This document shows, one piece after another, positions 17,763 through 26,580 of a DNA stretch of 64,000 nucleotides (position 1 is its first letter; each line of letters begins with the position of its first letter). Origin of the DNA: Taklimakanibacter albus (GTDB taxonomy: Bacteria > Pseudomonadota > Alphaproteobacteria > Rhizobiales > Aestuariivirgaceae). A model generated the notes under the pieces. The model saw only the letters and a program-made list of their open reading frames with translations. It was not told the origin of the DNA and ran no database searches. Location: assembly GCF_016595235.1 (NCBI RefSeq), contig NZ_JAENHL010000008.1:292390-356389 (forward strand), given 5' to 3'. Both the position numbers and the translations under genes were made by a program.

Positions 17763-18035
17763 ATGAAACTTTCCATACTCGGACTTGCCGTCGCCGGCGC
17801 GGCGGCCATCCTGCTGCAGACCGGTATTTCGGCCCAGTCGTCCAAGGCGGTAGCCGCCGAAACCTGCATCAAGACCAATGTGACGCTGCATGTGAAGCGC
17901 TGCGGGGCCGAAGCGGCTCAGGCCAGCGCCTCGGCCGGCGGGTCTGCGGCTGAACCGACGGTGACGCCGACGGCAGGCCCGGCGCCCTCCTGCATCAAGA
18001 CCAATGTCGCGAAGCATGTGAAGCGCTGCGCCTGA
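17763..18035 (+). CDS. Small exported protein with two CIKTNVxxHVKRC repeats
   Basis: 90 residues from the ATG at 17763 (AGGGGA upstream). Residues 1-24 or so look like a signal peptide (hydrophobic, ending near ISAQ). The mature chain is two near-identical 13-residue units, CIKTNVTLHVKRC and CIKTNVAKHVKRC, joined by an Ala/Ser/Gly/Pro/Thr-rich linker of about 30 residues. Each unit has two cysteines, one His and several basic residues, so a disulfide or metal-binding minidomain is plausible. I know no family for it. A terminator follows, so it is probably transcribed alone. Confidence 0.75.
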   Translation: MKLSILGLAVAGAAAILLQTGISAQSSKAVAAETCIKTNVTLHVKRCGAEAAQASASAGGSAAEPTVTPTAGPAPSCIKTNVAKHVKRCA

Positions 18036-18057
18036 ACGCGGCCACAAGTGATACATG

Positions 18058-18087
18058 AGCCCTTTCCGGCCGCCGGGAAGGGCTTTT
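18058..18087 (+). terminator. Rho-independent terminator
   Basis: Arms AGCCCTTTCC (18058-18067) and GGAAGGGCT (18076-18084), one base bulged, then TTTTA. It lies 22 bp after the repeat-protein gene stop and before def. Confidence 0.8.
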
Positions 18088-18142
18088 ACGTTTCGGGAAC
18101 CGGCGCATTGACCCCTTCCCGGCCATCGCTTATCTGAGCGGC

Positions 18143-18664
18143 ATGGCCAAACGTGACCTCATCATCCTGCCCGATCCCCTGCTGCGCACCGTCTCCAAAC
18201 CGGTCAAAGCGGTCGATCAGGCGACGCGCAAGCTCATGGATGACATGCTGGAGACCATGTATGAGGCACCCGGCATCGGGCTCGCCGCGGTCCAGATCGG
18301 GGTTCCCCGGCGCGTGGTGGTGATCGATATCTCCAAAGAAGGCGAGGAGAAGCAGCCGCTGTTCCTGGTCAATCCGGAAGTCACCTGGTCGAGCCCGGAA
18401 GAGTCGGATTACGAGGAAGGCTGCCTGTCGATCCCGGAATTCTTCGACATGGTCACCAGGCCCAAGGAGGTCACGGTGCACTACCTCGACCGCCAGGGCG
18501 AGGCAAAGGAGATGCAATGCTCGGGGGTGCTCGCCACCTGCGTGCAGCATGAGATCGATCATCTCAACGGCGTCCTGTTCATCGACTATATTTCCAAGCT
18601 GAAGCGCGACCGGGTGGTGAAGAAATTCACCAAAGCGCAGAAGCTTGCCCGCAGCGGAGCCTGA
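18143..18664 (+). CDS. def: Peptide deformylase
   Basis: 173 residues. Removes the formyl group from the N-terminal Met of nascent proteins. All three catalytic motifs are present: GIGLAAVQIG (44-53), EEGCLSIP with metal ligand Cys94, and HEIDH with ligands His136 and His140 and catalytic Glu137. It is followed after four bases by fmt, which adds the formyl group to initiator tRNA, the usual def-fmt pair. Confidence 0.98.
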   Translation: MAKRDLIILPDPLLRTVSKPVKAVDQATRKLMDDMLETMYEAPGIGLAAVQIGVPRRVVVIDISKEGEEKQPLFLVNPEVTWSSPEESDYEEGCLSIPEFFDMVTRPKEVTVHYLDRQGEAKEMQCSGVLATCVQHEIDHLNGVLFIDYISKLKRDRVVKKFTKAQKLARSGA

Positions 18665-18668
18665 GGCG

Positions 18669-19595
18669 TTGCGGCTCGTCTTCATGGGCACGCCGGATTT
18701 CGCGGTGCCCACGCTTGCCGCCCTTCTCGACGCCGGCCACAAGATCGTCGCGGTCTATTCCCAGCCGCCGCGCCCGGCGGGTCGCGGCATGGCGGAAAAA
18801 CTGACGCCGGTGCATCACTATGCGCTCACCCACAATCTTGAAGTCCACACACCTCTGAGCCTCAAGGGCGAGGAGGAGCAGAAGCGGTTTCGCGCGCACC
18901 GGGCCGATGCGGCCATCGTCGTCGCCTATGGCCTGCTGCTCCCCAAGCCGATCCTGGACGCACCGCGCCTCGGCTGCTTCAACGTCCATGCCTCGCTCCT
19001 GCCGCGCTGGCGCGGCGCCGCCCCCATCCAGCGCGCCATCATGGCGGGTGATGCGGAAACCGGCGTCACCATCATGCGCATGGAGGAAGGCCTCGATACC
19101 GGACCGATGTGCCTCACGGGCCGCGGCCCTATCGGGGCCACGACCACCGCCGGCAGCCTGCATGACAGCCTCATGCATCTGGGGGCGGGCCTCATGGTCG
19201 AGGCGCTCAAGAAGCTCGCGGGCGACGCGCTCGAATGCCGGCCTCAGCCCGAAGCCGGCGTCACTTATGCCAAAAAGATCGACAAGGCCGAGAGCGAGAT
19301 CGACTTCGGCAAGCCGGCATCGGACGTACGCAACCATATTCATGGGCTGGCGCCCTTTCCCGGCGCCTGGTTCCTGCTCGATCAGGAAAGCCGCACCTTC
19401 CGCATCAAGGTCCATCTCTGCGAAATCGTGGATGGGAAGGGTCGGCCCGGTGAGGTGATCGACGACAAGCTCACCATCGCCTGCGGTGACGGCGCGGTCC
19501 GCCTCCTCAGCCTGCAGCGTGAGGGCAAGAGCGCCATGGGGACCGAGGAATTCCTGCGCGGCTTCTCCGTGCCGAAGGGAACCGTGATCGGGTAG
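18669..19595 (+). CDS. fmt: Methionyl-tRNA formyltransferase
   Basis: 308 residues. The TTG at 18669 gives the typical opening (M)RLVFMGTPDFAVP; a longer reading from 18645 adds eight residues that overlap def. The formyl-THF transferase domain holds the SLLPRWRGAAPIQRAI signature with its catalytic Asn/His region (FNVHASLLP). The C-terminal OB-like domain follows. It forms an operon with def, four bases apart. Confidence 0.97.
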   Translation: MRLVFMGTPDFAVPTLAALLDAGHKIVAVYSQPPRPAGRGMAEKLTPVHHYALTHNLEVHTPLSLKGEEEQKRFRAHRADAAIVVAYGLLLPKPILDAPRLGCFNVHASLLPRWRGAAPIQRAIMAGDAETGVTIMRMEEGLDTGPMCLTGRGPIGATTTAGSLHDSLMHLGAGLMVEALKKLAGDALECRPQPEAGVTYAKKIDKAESEIDFGKPASDVRNHIHGLAPFPGAWFLLDQESRTFRIKVHLCEIVDGKGRPGEVIDDKLTIACGDGAVRLLSLQREGKSAMGTEEFLRGFSVPKGTVIG

Positions 19596-19795
19596 CTTAT
19601 TCATCCTCTGGCAATCGCGGGCGCAATTGTGCAATTGGAGAATTCCAGGCGGGAGGTTCCGGCTGGGCACGATTACAGGGATCCAAAAATTTTCCCTGTA
19701 ATTCGCTGTAAATCCCTGTTCCTTCCCTGTATTTCCGACGCGCGATACAGGGAATTCCCTGTATCGGCATGATCGGGAAAAATCCGTGATCCGGA
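19596..19795. repeat. Intergenic region with multiple CAGGGA/TCCCTG direct and inverted repeats
   Basis: Between convergent fmt and the PCuAC gene. Within 19674-19765 the octamer family TACAGGGA or its complement TCCCTGTA/T occurs six times, ending in a perfect 22-bp palindrome at 19744-19765 centred on GAATTC. A related region lies at 53060-53160. Similar low-complexity 'CAGGGAA' intergenic stretches occur in Rhizobiales and often carry spurious short open frames. I see no gene here. Confidence 0.7.
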
Positions 19796-20263
19796 CTACT
19801 CGGGCCCGTCGGCGGCGACACCGCCGATCGGCACTTCGAGCTTGACCTCACCGGCTTTTTCGAACGTAAGCGTCACCGCGAGACGCTCGCCCTTCTTCAA
19901 AGGAGCCTTGAGGCCGGTCAGCATCACATGCATCTTTTGGGGCGCGAGCGTCACGGTCGCCTTCGGCGCAATGGTGATCGCCTCGACATGGCGCATGCTC
20001 ACCACGCCGTTCTCTTCGACATTCTCATGCAGCATCGCCATCTGCGCCGCGTCGGTCTGGACCGCGGTGAGCTTGTCGGCAGCATCGCCGTCATTGCGGA
20101 TGGTGAAATAGAGGGCGCCCGCTTTGGCGGCCGGCGTGGCGGAGGCGCGCGCATAGGCGCCGGTGACCATCATGTCACCAGCATGTGCGGCCGTCACGAA
20201 TGAGACGGCGGCGGCAATGGTCAGGCCGATAGCGGCGGCAAGCTCTAAGATCAGACTGCGCAT
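19796..20263 (-). CDS. Periplasmic copper chaperone PCu(A)C
   Basis: 155 residues from the ATG at 20263, with GAGG seven bases upstream. A signal peptide covers about residues 1-28 (ending AAHA). The copper site fits the family pattern H-x10-M-x21-H-x-M exactly: His79, Met90, His112, Met114. PCuAC carries Cu(I) in the periplasm to cytochrome oxidase (Cu-A assembly, with Sco). No sco gene is near. A single-gene unit, convergent with fmt. Confidence 0.95.
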   Translation of the reverse strand: MRSLILELAAAIGLTIAAAVSFVTAAHAGDMMVTGAYARASATPAAKAGALYFTIRNDGDAADKLTAVQTDAAQMAMLHENVEENGVVSMRHVEAITIAPKATVTLAPQKMHVMLTGLKAPLKKGERLAVTLTFEKAGEVKLEVPIGGVAADGPE

Positions 20264-20327
20264 GAAGCACCTCGTGCCCGGAATATGCTGCTGCGATATG
20301 GGCACGATTATGGAAGGACGGGAGCGG

Positions 20328-21920
20328 CTAACGGTCGCGCGCCGCCAGCCTGCGGTCCTCTTGCGTGGCAGGAATCCACCATTCGCGTCCGCGCGGCGTC
20401 TCGACATATTCGGGCCATGGGAACTCGATGGGCGGCGCATAGTCGCACCACGGGGCGACGTCGCCGGCTTTGGCGAGACGCTCGGCATGCTCAACCTTGG
20501 CGCGTTGGAGCGCATCCTTATCCATCATCAAATCGAGCATCGTGCCGGCAATGGTCTTCGCCGCCGTCTTGACGGTCGGATCGATGGTGGCGGGAATGCC
20601 GCCCAGCGCATTCATCACCCAGTCGGGATAGGCGAAACCCGCCGGCGCCTTCAACGTGGCGCGGCCGACATAGAAGCGCACCGCCGGCGCATGCCAGGTC
20701 ATGTCGGTGTAGTCGTCGGACGTATAATGCGTCTGCCAGGCCGGAATCGTCTGACGGATCTTGCGCTCGGCCTCTTGCGGCGCGATGAGCTCCTCGATCT
20801 CGGCAATGAAAGGCCGGTCCATCGGTGCGAGCTTCAGCTCCTTCTGGATCGCCTGCGCCACCGTGATCGCATCGGCGCCATAATGCGGCGCCCCCGCCCG
20901 CTCCATATTGCGATAGGTGACATCGGCCATCGCATGGTTGGCAAGACCCGGCCGCGACTTCGACACCCAATGCTTGCGCACCGTGCAATGGGCGGCGAGC
21001 GCGGCGCTCTCGGCATTGCGGTCGAGCACCGAGAAGATGTTCTCCAGCATGGCCCGGTCGGGGGTGCGCGCGGCATATATGATCTGCGCCATCTGGGCTG
21101 CGAGATTGTCGGCCGTCGCCTGGCCGCTCGCCAGGATCGTCTCATTCAGCGTCCAGGTGCCGGTATGGGGCAGCATATGGTCGCGCATCATCTTGGAGAG
21201 CGTGTACATGGCGACGACCGCATCATTGGCGCCGGGCGCGCGGGCCGCGGTATGGGCGGCCGGGATCGGTCCCTTCACGGCATCGGCCAGCCAGGTCTCC
21301 GGCCGCTCGCACAGGAATTCATAGATCGCTGCGTAGTAAGGCCCGCAATGCGTATCCCACCGGCAGGTGTTGCAATAAGGCAGCATGTAGAAGGGATGAA
21401 AGGACAGGAGAGCGTCGAGCCCGTCATAATAACCCTTGGCGGCATGAATGGGCTTCGATCCCCTCACCTTCTCGGCCGGCTCCCCCATGAAACGGATGGT
21501 GCCGGTGACGCCGTGCTTCTCCATTGCCGCCTTGGCCGCCAGCACGCCGACGAATGCGCCCATGCCCAGCGCCGAATGGGGATCGGTATGGCCGCCGGCG
21601 AAACGCGACAGGCCCTTGCGTGGCGCGCGATAAGTGTCGGCGACCTGGCAGTTGCCCGGCACGGCATCATATTCGGCATAGGCCATGACGGTCGGGCCCT
21701 TGCCGTTCGACCAGGTGGCGGAGAAAGCGGTCGGCATGCCGGCCGAGCCTTCCTCGACGGTGAAACCTTCGGCCCTGAGCCGCGCCACATACCATTCGGC
21801 GGAACGATATTCGCGCCACGCCGTCTCGGCGAGCGACCAGATATGGAAATTCCATTGCGACCAATCGGGCTGCCGCTCATCGACGAAAGCAAAGGCGGTC
21901 CGGGTTTCAGCGGAGATCAT
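20328..21920 (-). CDS. M20-family amidohydrolase, AbgB-like
   Basis: 530 residues, longer than the 481-residue E. coli AbgB it most resembles. AbgB with AbgA splits p-aminobenzoyl-glutamate; others in the group act on N-acyl amino acids. Similarities include an EYDAVPG catalytic-Asp strand, a GGHTDPHSALGMGAF metal motif, GEPAEKxxGSK and a DYTDMTWHAPAV C-terminal metal region. The metal motif is unusual: the Cys of the GHGCGH form is replaced by Asp (GHTDPH), closer to an M20A-type ligand. It is 14 bp downstream of the MocR regulator on the same strand, so the two are probably co-transcribed. Substrate unknown. Confidence 0.82.
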   Translation of the reverse strand: MISAETRTAFAFVDERQPDWSQWNFHIWSLAETAWREYRSAEWYVARLRAEGFTVEEGSAGMPTAFSATWSNGKGPTVMAYAEYDAVPGNCQVADTYRAPRKGLSRFAGGHTDPHSALGMGAFVGVLAAKAAMEKHGVTGTIRFMGEPAEKVRGSKPIHAAKGYYDGLDALLSFHPFYMLPYCNTCRWDTHCGPYYAAIYEFLCERPETWLADAVKGPIPAAHTAARAPGANDAVVAMYTLSKMMRDHMLPHTGTWTLNETILASGQATADNLAAQMAQIIYAARTPDRAMLENIFSVLDRNAESAALAAHCTVRKHWVSKSRPGLANHAMADVTYRNMERAGAPHYGADAITVAQAIQKELKLAPMDRPFIAEIEELIAPQEAERKIRQTIPAWQTHYTSDDYTDMTWHAPAVRFYVGRATLKAPAGFAYPDWVMNALGGIPATIDPTVKTAAKTIAGTMLDLMMDKDALQRAKVEHAERLAKAGDVAPWCDYAPPIEFPWPEYVETPRGREWWIPATQEDRRLAARDR

Positions 21921-21934
21921 TCTGGATATTCCTT

Positions 21935-23377
21935 TCAGCGCAAAGCGTCGGCGAGCTTCTTGATCGAAGCGTCGATCACCGCCTCGTCGAAACCCGCATA
22001 ACCAAGTAGCAATCCCTGACGGAAGGGCTTGCCGGCGAAAAAGTCGGAGAGCGCCGGCGCGAGCAAGCCGATGCGGGCGGCGCGTTTCGCCGCCTCGCGA
22101 TCATCCATGCCGTTTTCGAGCGTGCAGATGAGATGCATGCCGGCGGGCTCGGGGCTGGTGGCGAGCACCCCTTTCGCATGGCGGTCGATCGCCTCGCGCA
22201 AGACCAGCTGCCGTTTGGTGTAGAGACGGCGCATGCGCCTGATATGGACGGCATAGTGGCCGAGGCGCATGAAATCGGCGAGCACCGGCTGCAGGAAAAG
22301 TGAAACGCGGGCACCGCGTTCGCGCATCACGGCCGATATATCGGCGATGAGATTGTGCGGCACCACGAGATAGCCGATGCGCAGACCCGGCAGCATGGTC
22401 TTCGAAAAGGAGCCGAGCGAAATCACGACGCCCGCCTCATCGACACCCATCAAGGCCGGCAGCGGCTTGCCGTGATAGCGATATTCGCTGTCGTAATCGT
22501 CCTCGATGATCCAGGTCTTGTGCTGCCTTGCCCAGTCGAGCAGCGCCAGGCGGCGGCTGAGCGGCATGGTCATGCCGAGCGGATAATGCCGTGCCGGCGT
22601 CACCACCGCGGCGCGGGCATCTTTCGGCCCCTTGGTGATGTCGAGACCATCTCCGTCCACCGGAATAGGCGCCGTCTTGAAGCCAAGCTCGGTGAAGGTG
22701 CGGCGGATCAGGATATAACCCGGCTCCTCGATGATGATCTTGTCGCCGCGCTTCAGGATGCTCTGGCCCAGTAGCTCGAGCGCTTCACCGGCGCCGCTGG
22801 TGATCACCACCTGCTCGGGCGCGCAGCGCATGCCGCGAAAGGCACGCAGATGATCGGCGATCGCCAGACGCAAGGGCGCCCAGCCCAGGGGATCGGGCGA
22901 GGCCAGAAGCTCGCGGACCGGGTTGCGCCAGGTCTTGAGCATCAGCTTGGCCCAGATCTCATGGGGAAACAGCGCAAGCTCCGGCGCCGCGGGCTGGAAG
23001 GGACGCACCTCGTCGGGACGCGGCAAAGTCGCCTCCGCCACCGGCGTCACCTGCTGAGCGGCGCGCAGCACGTGATCCGGCAGATCGGGCGCCACGAAGA
23101 CGCCGGAGCCATGCCGGCCCTCGGCATAACCTTCGGCGATGAGCTCATCGACCGCCGCCACCACGGTGGCACGCGACACGCCGAGCTCTTCGGCATAGAT
23201 GCGGCTCGAGGGCAGCCGAGCACCTGGCGCTATGGCCTGCGCCAGGATCAGGCGCTTAAGCTCGGAGGCCAGCTGGCGATGCAGGGGCTCGCGGTCCGCG
23301 CGGTCGAGGCTGATGCTCGCCAGCGCGGCTTCGCCGAAAGTGGACTGCCGCTCTCTTCTTGATGTGGCTCTTTTCAT
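21935..23377 (-). CDS. MocR-type regulator (GntR HTH + class I aminotransferase-like PLP domain)
   Basis: 480 residues from the ATG at 23377. An N-terminal winged helix (about 20-90, LPSSRIYAEELGVSRATVVAAVDELIAEGY) is fused to a fold-type I PLP domain. The PLP lysine is in SLGSFSKTMLPGLRIGY and the phosphate/pyridine-binding IIEDDYDSEYRY precedes it. MocR proteins sense PLP or PLP-amino-acid adducts and often control vitamin B6, GABA, taurine or ectoine genes. It is divergent, with a 60-bp gap, from a PNPOx-like gene, which suggests a PdxR-like link to pyridoxal metabolism. It could equally control the M20 gene downstream. Confidence 0.93.
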   Translation of the reverse strand: MKRATSRRERQSTFGEAALASISLDRADREPLHRQLASELKRLILAQAIAPGARLPSSRIYAEELGVSRATVVAAVDELIAEGYAEGRHGSGVFVAPDLPDHVLRAAQQVTPVAEATLPRPDEVRPFQPAAPELALFPHEIWAKLMLKTWRNPVRELLASPDPLGWAPLRLAIADHLRAFRGMRCAPEQVVITSGAGEALELLGQSILKRGDKIIIEEPGYILIRRTFTELGFKTAPIPVDGDGLDITKGPKDARAAVVTPARHYPLGMTMPLSRRLALLDWARQHKTWIIEDDYDSEYRYHGKPLPALMGVDEAGVVISLGSFSKTMLPGLRIGYLVVPHNLIADISAVMRERGARVSLFLQPVLADFMRLGHYAVHIRRMRRLYTKRQLVLREAIDRHAKGVLATSPEPAGMHLICTLENGMDDREAAKRAARIGLLAPALSDFFAGKPFRQGLLLGYAGFDEAVIDASIKKLADALR

Positions 23378-23437
23378 CAGACCACTTTTGCCACATGCAT
23401 CGCCTCCTGAACAGAGCCATGTCGTGAAGGGCGGATC

Positions 23438-23884
23438 ATGCTGACCGAAGAAATGAAATCGATCATCGCGACCTATCCTTTGGGCTTCGTCGCCAGCGTC
23501 AATCGCGACGGCACGCCCAATCTCTCGCCCAAAGGCACCTTCGTCGCGCTCAACGACAAACAGCTGGTCTTCGGCCATATCCGCTCGCCCGGCACCATGG
23601 GCAATATTGCCGAGCGCCCGGTCATCGAGATCAACTTCCTCGACGTGCTGTCGCGCAAGGCGGTGCGGGTTCGCGGCCGCGCCTTCATGTTCCGGTCGAG
23701 CGTGCCCCAATTCGCCGACCTCTTCGCGGCCCTTTCCGGCTGGAAGGGGTACACCGAGATCATGAAGGCGGTGGTGCGGGTCGATGTCGACACCGCCAGC
23801 CTCATTCTGTCGCCAGCTTATGATCTCGGCCACACAGAAGCCCAATTGCGCGAACAGTACAAAGCGAAGTTCACATCGCTTTAG
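23438..23884 (+). CDS. Pyridoxamine-5'-phosphate oxidase (PNPOx)-family FMN-binding split-barrel protein
   Basis: 148 residues, a single split beta-barrel. The opening GFVASVNRDGTPNLSPKG and the FGHIRSPGTMGNIAERP segment match small FMN-binding PNPOx-like proteins. These are shorter than true PdxH and often have unknown substrates. It is divergent from the MocR regulator, so its expression may respond to PLP. The stop codon is inside a small inverted repeat, AGCGCTTCC/GGAAGCGCT (23883-23907), with no T-tract. Confidence 0.87.
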   Translation: MLTEEMKSIIATYPLGFVASVNRDGTPNLSPKGTFVALNDKQLVFGHIRSPGTMGNIAERPVIEINFLDVLSRKAVRVRGRAFMFRSSVPQFADLFAALSGWKGYTEIMKAVVRVDVDTASLILSPAYDLGHTEAQLREQYKAKFTSL

Positions 23885-23927
23885 CGCTTCCCGCGGAAGG
23901 AAGCGCTCCAGACTATGGGGTCAGGGC

Positions 23928-24914
23928 TTGCGCAAATTCCTTCGCTGGACGGCCATTGCCATCCTCGGACTTGCACTTTTCATCTTCGCCAACAACACCA
24001 ATCTGTGGTCGCCCGCCGATGACGGCAAGCCGACGCTGCTCGCCCATCGCGGTGTGGCACAGCGCTATTCGCCGGACGGCATCACCAACGACACCTGCAC
24101 GGCAACGCGCATCTTGGCCCCTAAGAGCGAGTATCTCGAGAACACCATCGCCTCGATGAAGGCGGCCTATGCGGCGGGCGCCGACATCGTTGAGTTCGAC
24201 GTCCACCCCACCACCGACGGACAATTCGCGGTCTTCCACGACTGGACGCTCGACTGCCGAACCGATGGCAAAGGCGTCACCCGCGAGCACAGCATGGCTG
24301 AGCTCAAGGCGCTCGATATCGGCTACGGCTACACCGCCGATGGCGGCAAGACCTATCCGTTCCGCGGCAAGGGCTTGGGACTCATGCCGACGCTCGATGA
24401 GGTTCTCGCGGCCTTCCCCGACAAACAGCTGATGATCAATGTGAAGAGCAATGATCCGAAAGAGGGCGAATTGCTTGCCGCGGCGCTGGCGAAGCTCGAC
24501 CCTAAGCGTCGCAAGGCGTTCATCGTCTATGGCGGCGACCGGCCGGTGATGGAAGTGAAGAAGCGGCTGCCGGAGATCGCGGTGTTTTCACAGGAGTCGC
24601 TGAAAGCCTGTCTCTATCCCTATATCGCCTATGGCTGGACCGGCATCATGCCAGGCGCCTGCCGTGACACCGCTCTGCTCGTGCCGATCAATGTCGCGCC
24701 CTGGCTGTGGGGCTGGCCCAACCGCTTCCTCGACCGCATGGAAGATGCCGGCACCCAGGTCTTCGCGCTCGGCCCGATGCGCAAGGGCGACGGCACTGCC
24801 GGCGTCGACTCGCTCGAAGAGCTGGACCGGCTTCCCCAGGATTATTCGGGCGGCATCTGGACGAATGAGATCGGCCTGATTGCCGACAAGTTACGGACTG
24901 ACGGTCGGCTCTGA
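23928..24914 (+). CDS. Glycerophosphodiester phosphodiesterase family protein, membrane-anchored
   Basis: 328 residues from a TTG at 23928; the nearby ATG at 23915 is out of frame. One hydrophobic helix (about 5-24) suggests a signal anchor with the enzyme outside the cytoplasm. GDPD catalytic motifs are present: LLAHRG, the metal-binding VEFDVHPTTDG (E-x-D) and FHDWTLD. Members hydrolyse glycerophosphodiesters from phospholipids to glycerol-3-phosphate. It is 43 bp after the PNPOx-like gene, but the frame between holds only the small inverted repeat. Start uncertain by some residues. Confidence 0.85.
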   Translation: MRKFLRWTAIAILGLALFIFANNTNLWSPADDGKPTLLAHRGVAQRYSPDGITNDTCTATRILAPKSEYLENTIASMKAAYAAGADIVEFDVHPTTDGQFAVFHDWTLDCRTDGKGVTREHSMAELKALDIGYGYTADGGKTYPFRGKGLGLMPTLDEVLAAFPDKQLMINVKSNDPKEGELLAAALAKLDPKRRKAFIVYGGDRPVMEVKKRLPEIAVFSQESLKACLYPYIAYGWTGIMPGACRDTALLVPINVAPWLWGWPNRFLDRMEDAGTQVFALGPMRKGDGTAGVDSLEELDRLPQDYSGGIWTNEIGLIADKLRTDGRL

Positions 24915-24975
24915 ACCGATCATCAGGCTCAGCCGGTTGACAGTCCTCCTGAATCCGATCAGTAATGGCCTCAAG

Positions 24976-24992
24976 AATATATTATATATTTC
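24976..24992 (+). promoter_or_regulatory. Candidate GntR operator, site 1
   Basis: The 17-mer AATATATTATATATTTC lies 12 bp before the nitrilase-family ATG in otherwise GC-rich DNA. It matches site 2 (26581-26597, opposite strand) at 15 of 17 positions, and the two sites flank the gene for a GntR/FCD regulator. Being A+T only, it may also overlap a -10 element. Confidence 0.55.
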
Positions 24993-25004
24993 TAAGGCCT
25001 CTCC

Positions 25005-25838
25005 ATGCTCATTTCGGTTCATCAGACCACCACTGGCCCCGACCTCGCCGCCAATGCCCGCTCTGTTGCCGCGGATATCGGCCGCGCCGCCGCCGCGGGA
25101 GCGAAACTTGCCTGCTTTCCCGAGGCGGTAAACATCCTGCGTGGTCACCAGCCGGATCTGCGCGAGAGCATGCCGGCCGAAGGCCATTGCCCGGTGCTCG
25201 CCGCGGCCTCGGACGCCGCCAAGGTGCACGGGCTTCATGTTCATCTGGGCTCGATCCTGATCCGGCTCGCGTCGGGCAAGATGCTCAATCGCGGCTATCT
25301 CCTGGGGCCGGACGGTGCGACGCTCGCCACCTATGACAAGATTCACCTCTTCGACGCCGATCTCGATGACGGCTCGCGGCCCGAATCGGAATTGTTCGAC
25401 TGCGGCAGTGAAAGCGCCGTGATCGAAACGCCGCTTGGCAGGCTGGGACTTTCTATCTGCTTCGACCTGCGCTTCTCGCATCTCTTCGTGGCGCTCGCCG
25501 AAGCGGGCGCCGACATCATCCTGGTACCCTCCTCCTTCTCGACCGTCACCGGGCCCGTCCACTGGCTGCCGCTCCTCAAGGCGCGCGCCATCGAGACCGG
25601 CTGCTATGTGATCGCCGCGGCGCAATGCGGCGCCCATGAGCCGCCGCTCGTCACCCACGGCCACAGCGTCGCCATCTCGCCCTGGGGCGAAGTCCTGTGC
25701 CAGGCCGGCAACAGTCCTGCCATGCTGCTTTTCGAGGCCGATCTCACAGCGGTGCGCGAGGCGCGCCGGCGCATTCCGACATTGGCATTGCGCCGACCGC
25801 TGACTGTGCGAAAGATCGCAGCAACCGTTAACGCCTGA
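25005..25838 (+). CDS. Carbon-nitrogen hydrolase (nitrilase superfamily, Nit/deaminated-glutathione-amidase-like)
   Basis: 277 residues. The catalytic Glu-Lys-Cys triad is Glu40 (CFPEA), Lys112 (YDKIHLFD) and Cys152 (SICFDLRF). The YDKIHLFD form is typical of the Nit subgroup (deaminated glutathione amidase), although amides of other acids are possible. It is the first gene of a long plus-strand unit with a GntR regulator, a peptide-type ABC transporter and an acetamidase-family gene, so a role in breaking down an imported amide is likely. A candidate operator lies just before the start. Confidence 0.92.
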   Translation: MLISVHQTTTGPDLAANARSVAADIGRAAAAGAKLACFPEAVNILRGHQPDLRESMPAEGHCPVLAAASDAAKVHGLHVHLGSILIRLASGKMLNRGYLLGPDGATLATYDKIHLFDADLDDGSRPESELFDCGSESAVIETPLGRLGLSICFDLRFSHLFVALAEAGADIILVPSSFSTVTGPVHWLPLLKARAIETGCYVIAAAQCGAHEPPLVTHGHSVAISPWGEVLCQAGNSPAMLLFEADLTAVREARRRIPTLALRRPLTVRKIAATVNA

Positions 25839-25853
25839 GGGAGTGCCTGAAGA

Positions 25854-26519
25854 ATGCCATTGCCGGGTCCGGAAACCGCCAGCAGCTTCGCCAATGCGCA
25901 GGACCTAGCTTACAGCGCGATCCGCAACTGGATATTCAACGGCCCGCTCAAGCCCGGCGAGATCATCCGCGATGTCGACGTCGCCACTCTGCTCGGCATC
26001 AGCCGCACGCCGGTGCGCGAGGCGATCATCCGGCTGGCGCAGGAAGGGCTCATCGATTTCGGCAAGGGCCGCAAGACGCGGGTGAGCATTCCCAATGTGG
26101 CGCGGGCACCCGATCTCTACCGCATCGGCGGCACGCTCGACGGGCTCGCCGCCGAATGGGCGACGCCGAAGCTCACCGCCGCCCATCTCGACCAGATGCG
26201 CGCCTGCCATGCCGCGATGAATGACGAGAAGGATGCCGGGCGCCTCGTCACCCTCGATCTCGAGCTGCATGCGGTTTTCCGCGCGCTCGCCGGCGATGTG
26301 CTGAGCGGCATGCTGGAAGGCATCGAAATGGAGATCGGCCGCTTCGAGCGCCTCGCTTTCGACGACGCCGAGATCCGCAGCCTGACCTGGGGCGATCACA
26401 GTCTGATCATCGACGCCTTCGCCTCGGGCGACCCGCAGGCCGCCGCGCAAGCGGTGAAGCAGAACTGGCTCAATGCCTGGAACCGGCTCGAGCAACGGCT
26501 GCGCGCCGCCAAAGGCTGA
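25854..26519 (+). CDS. GntR family transcriptional regulator, FCD subfamily
   Basis: 221 residues. The N-terminal winged helix (about 15-80) has DVATLLGISRTPVREAIIRLAQEGLI; the all-helical FCD domain holds metal or acid-binding residues in LDLELH and GDHSLI. FCD regulators sense organic acids or sugars' acids and usually repress the adjoining genes. It is 15 bp after the nitrilase gene. Two near-identical AT-rich 17-mers flank its neighbourhood (24976 and 26581) and are the best candidates for its binding sites. Confidence 0.93.
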   Translation: MPLPGPETASSFANAQDLAYSAIRNWIFNGPLKPGEIIRDVDVATLLGISRTPVREAIIRLAQEGLIDFGKGRKTRVSIPNVARAPDLYRIGGTLDGLAAEWATPKLTAAHLDQMRACHAAMNDEKDAGRLVTLDLELHAVFRALAGDVLSGMLEGIEMEIGRFERLAFDDAEIRSLTWGDHSLIIDAFASGDPQAAAQAVKQNWLNAWNRLEQRLRAAKG

Positions 26520-26580
26520 TCCCCCGAACATTTCGCTGGAAATGCGACTCACGCAACGAAACGGGCTTGCCTCATCATAT

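Noticed and set aside
23915-23917. ATG at 23915 as the GDPD start
   Set aside because: It is out of frame with the GDPD reading frame.
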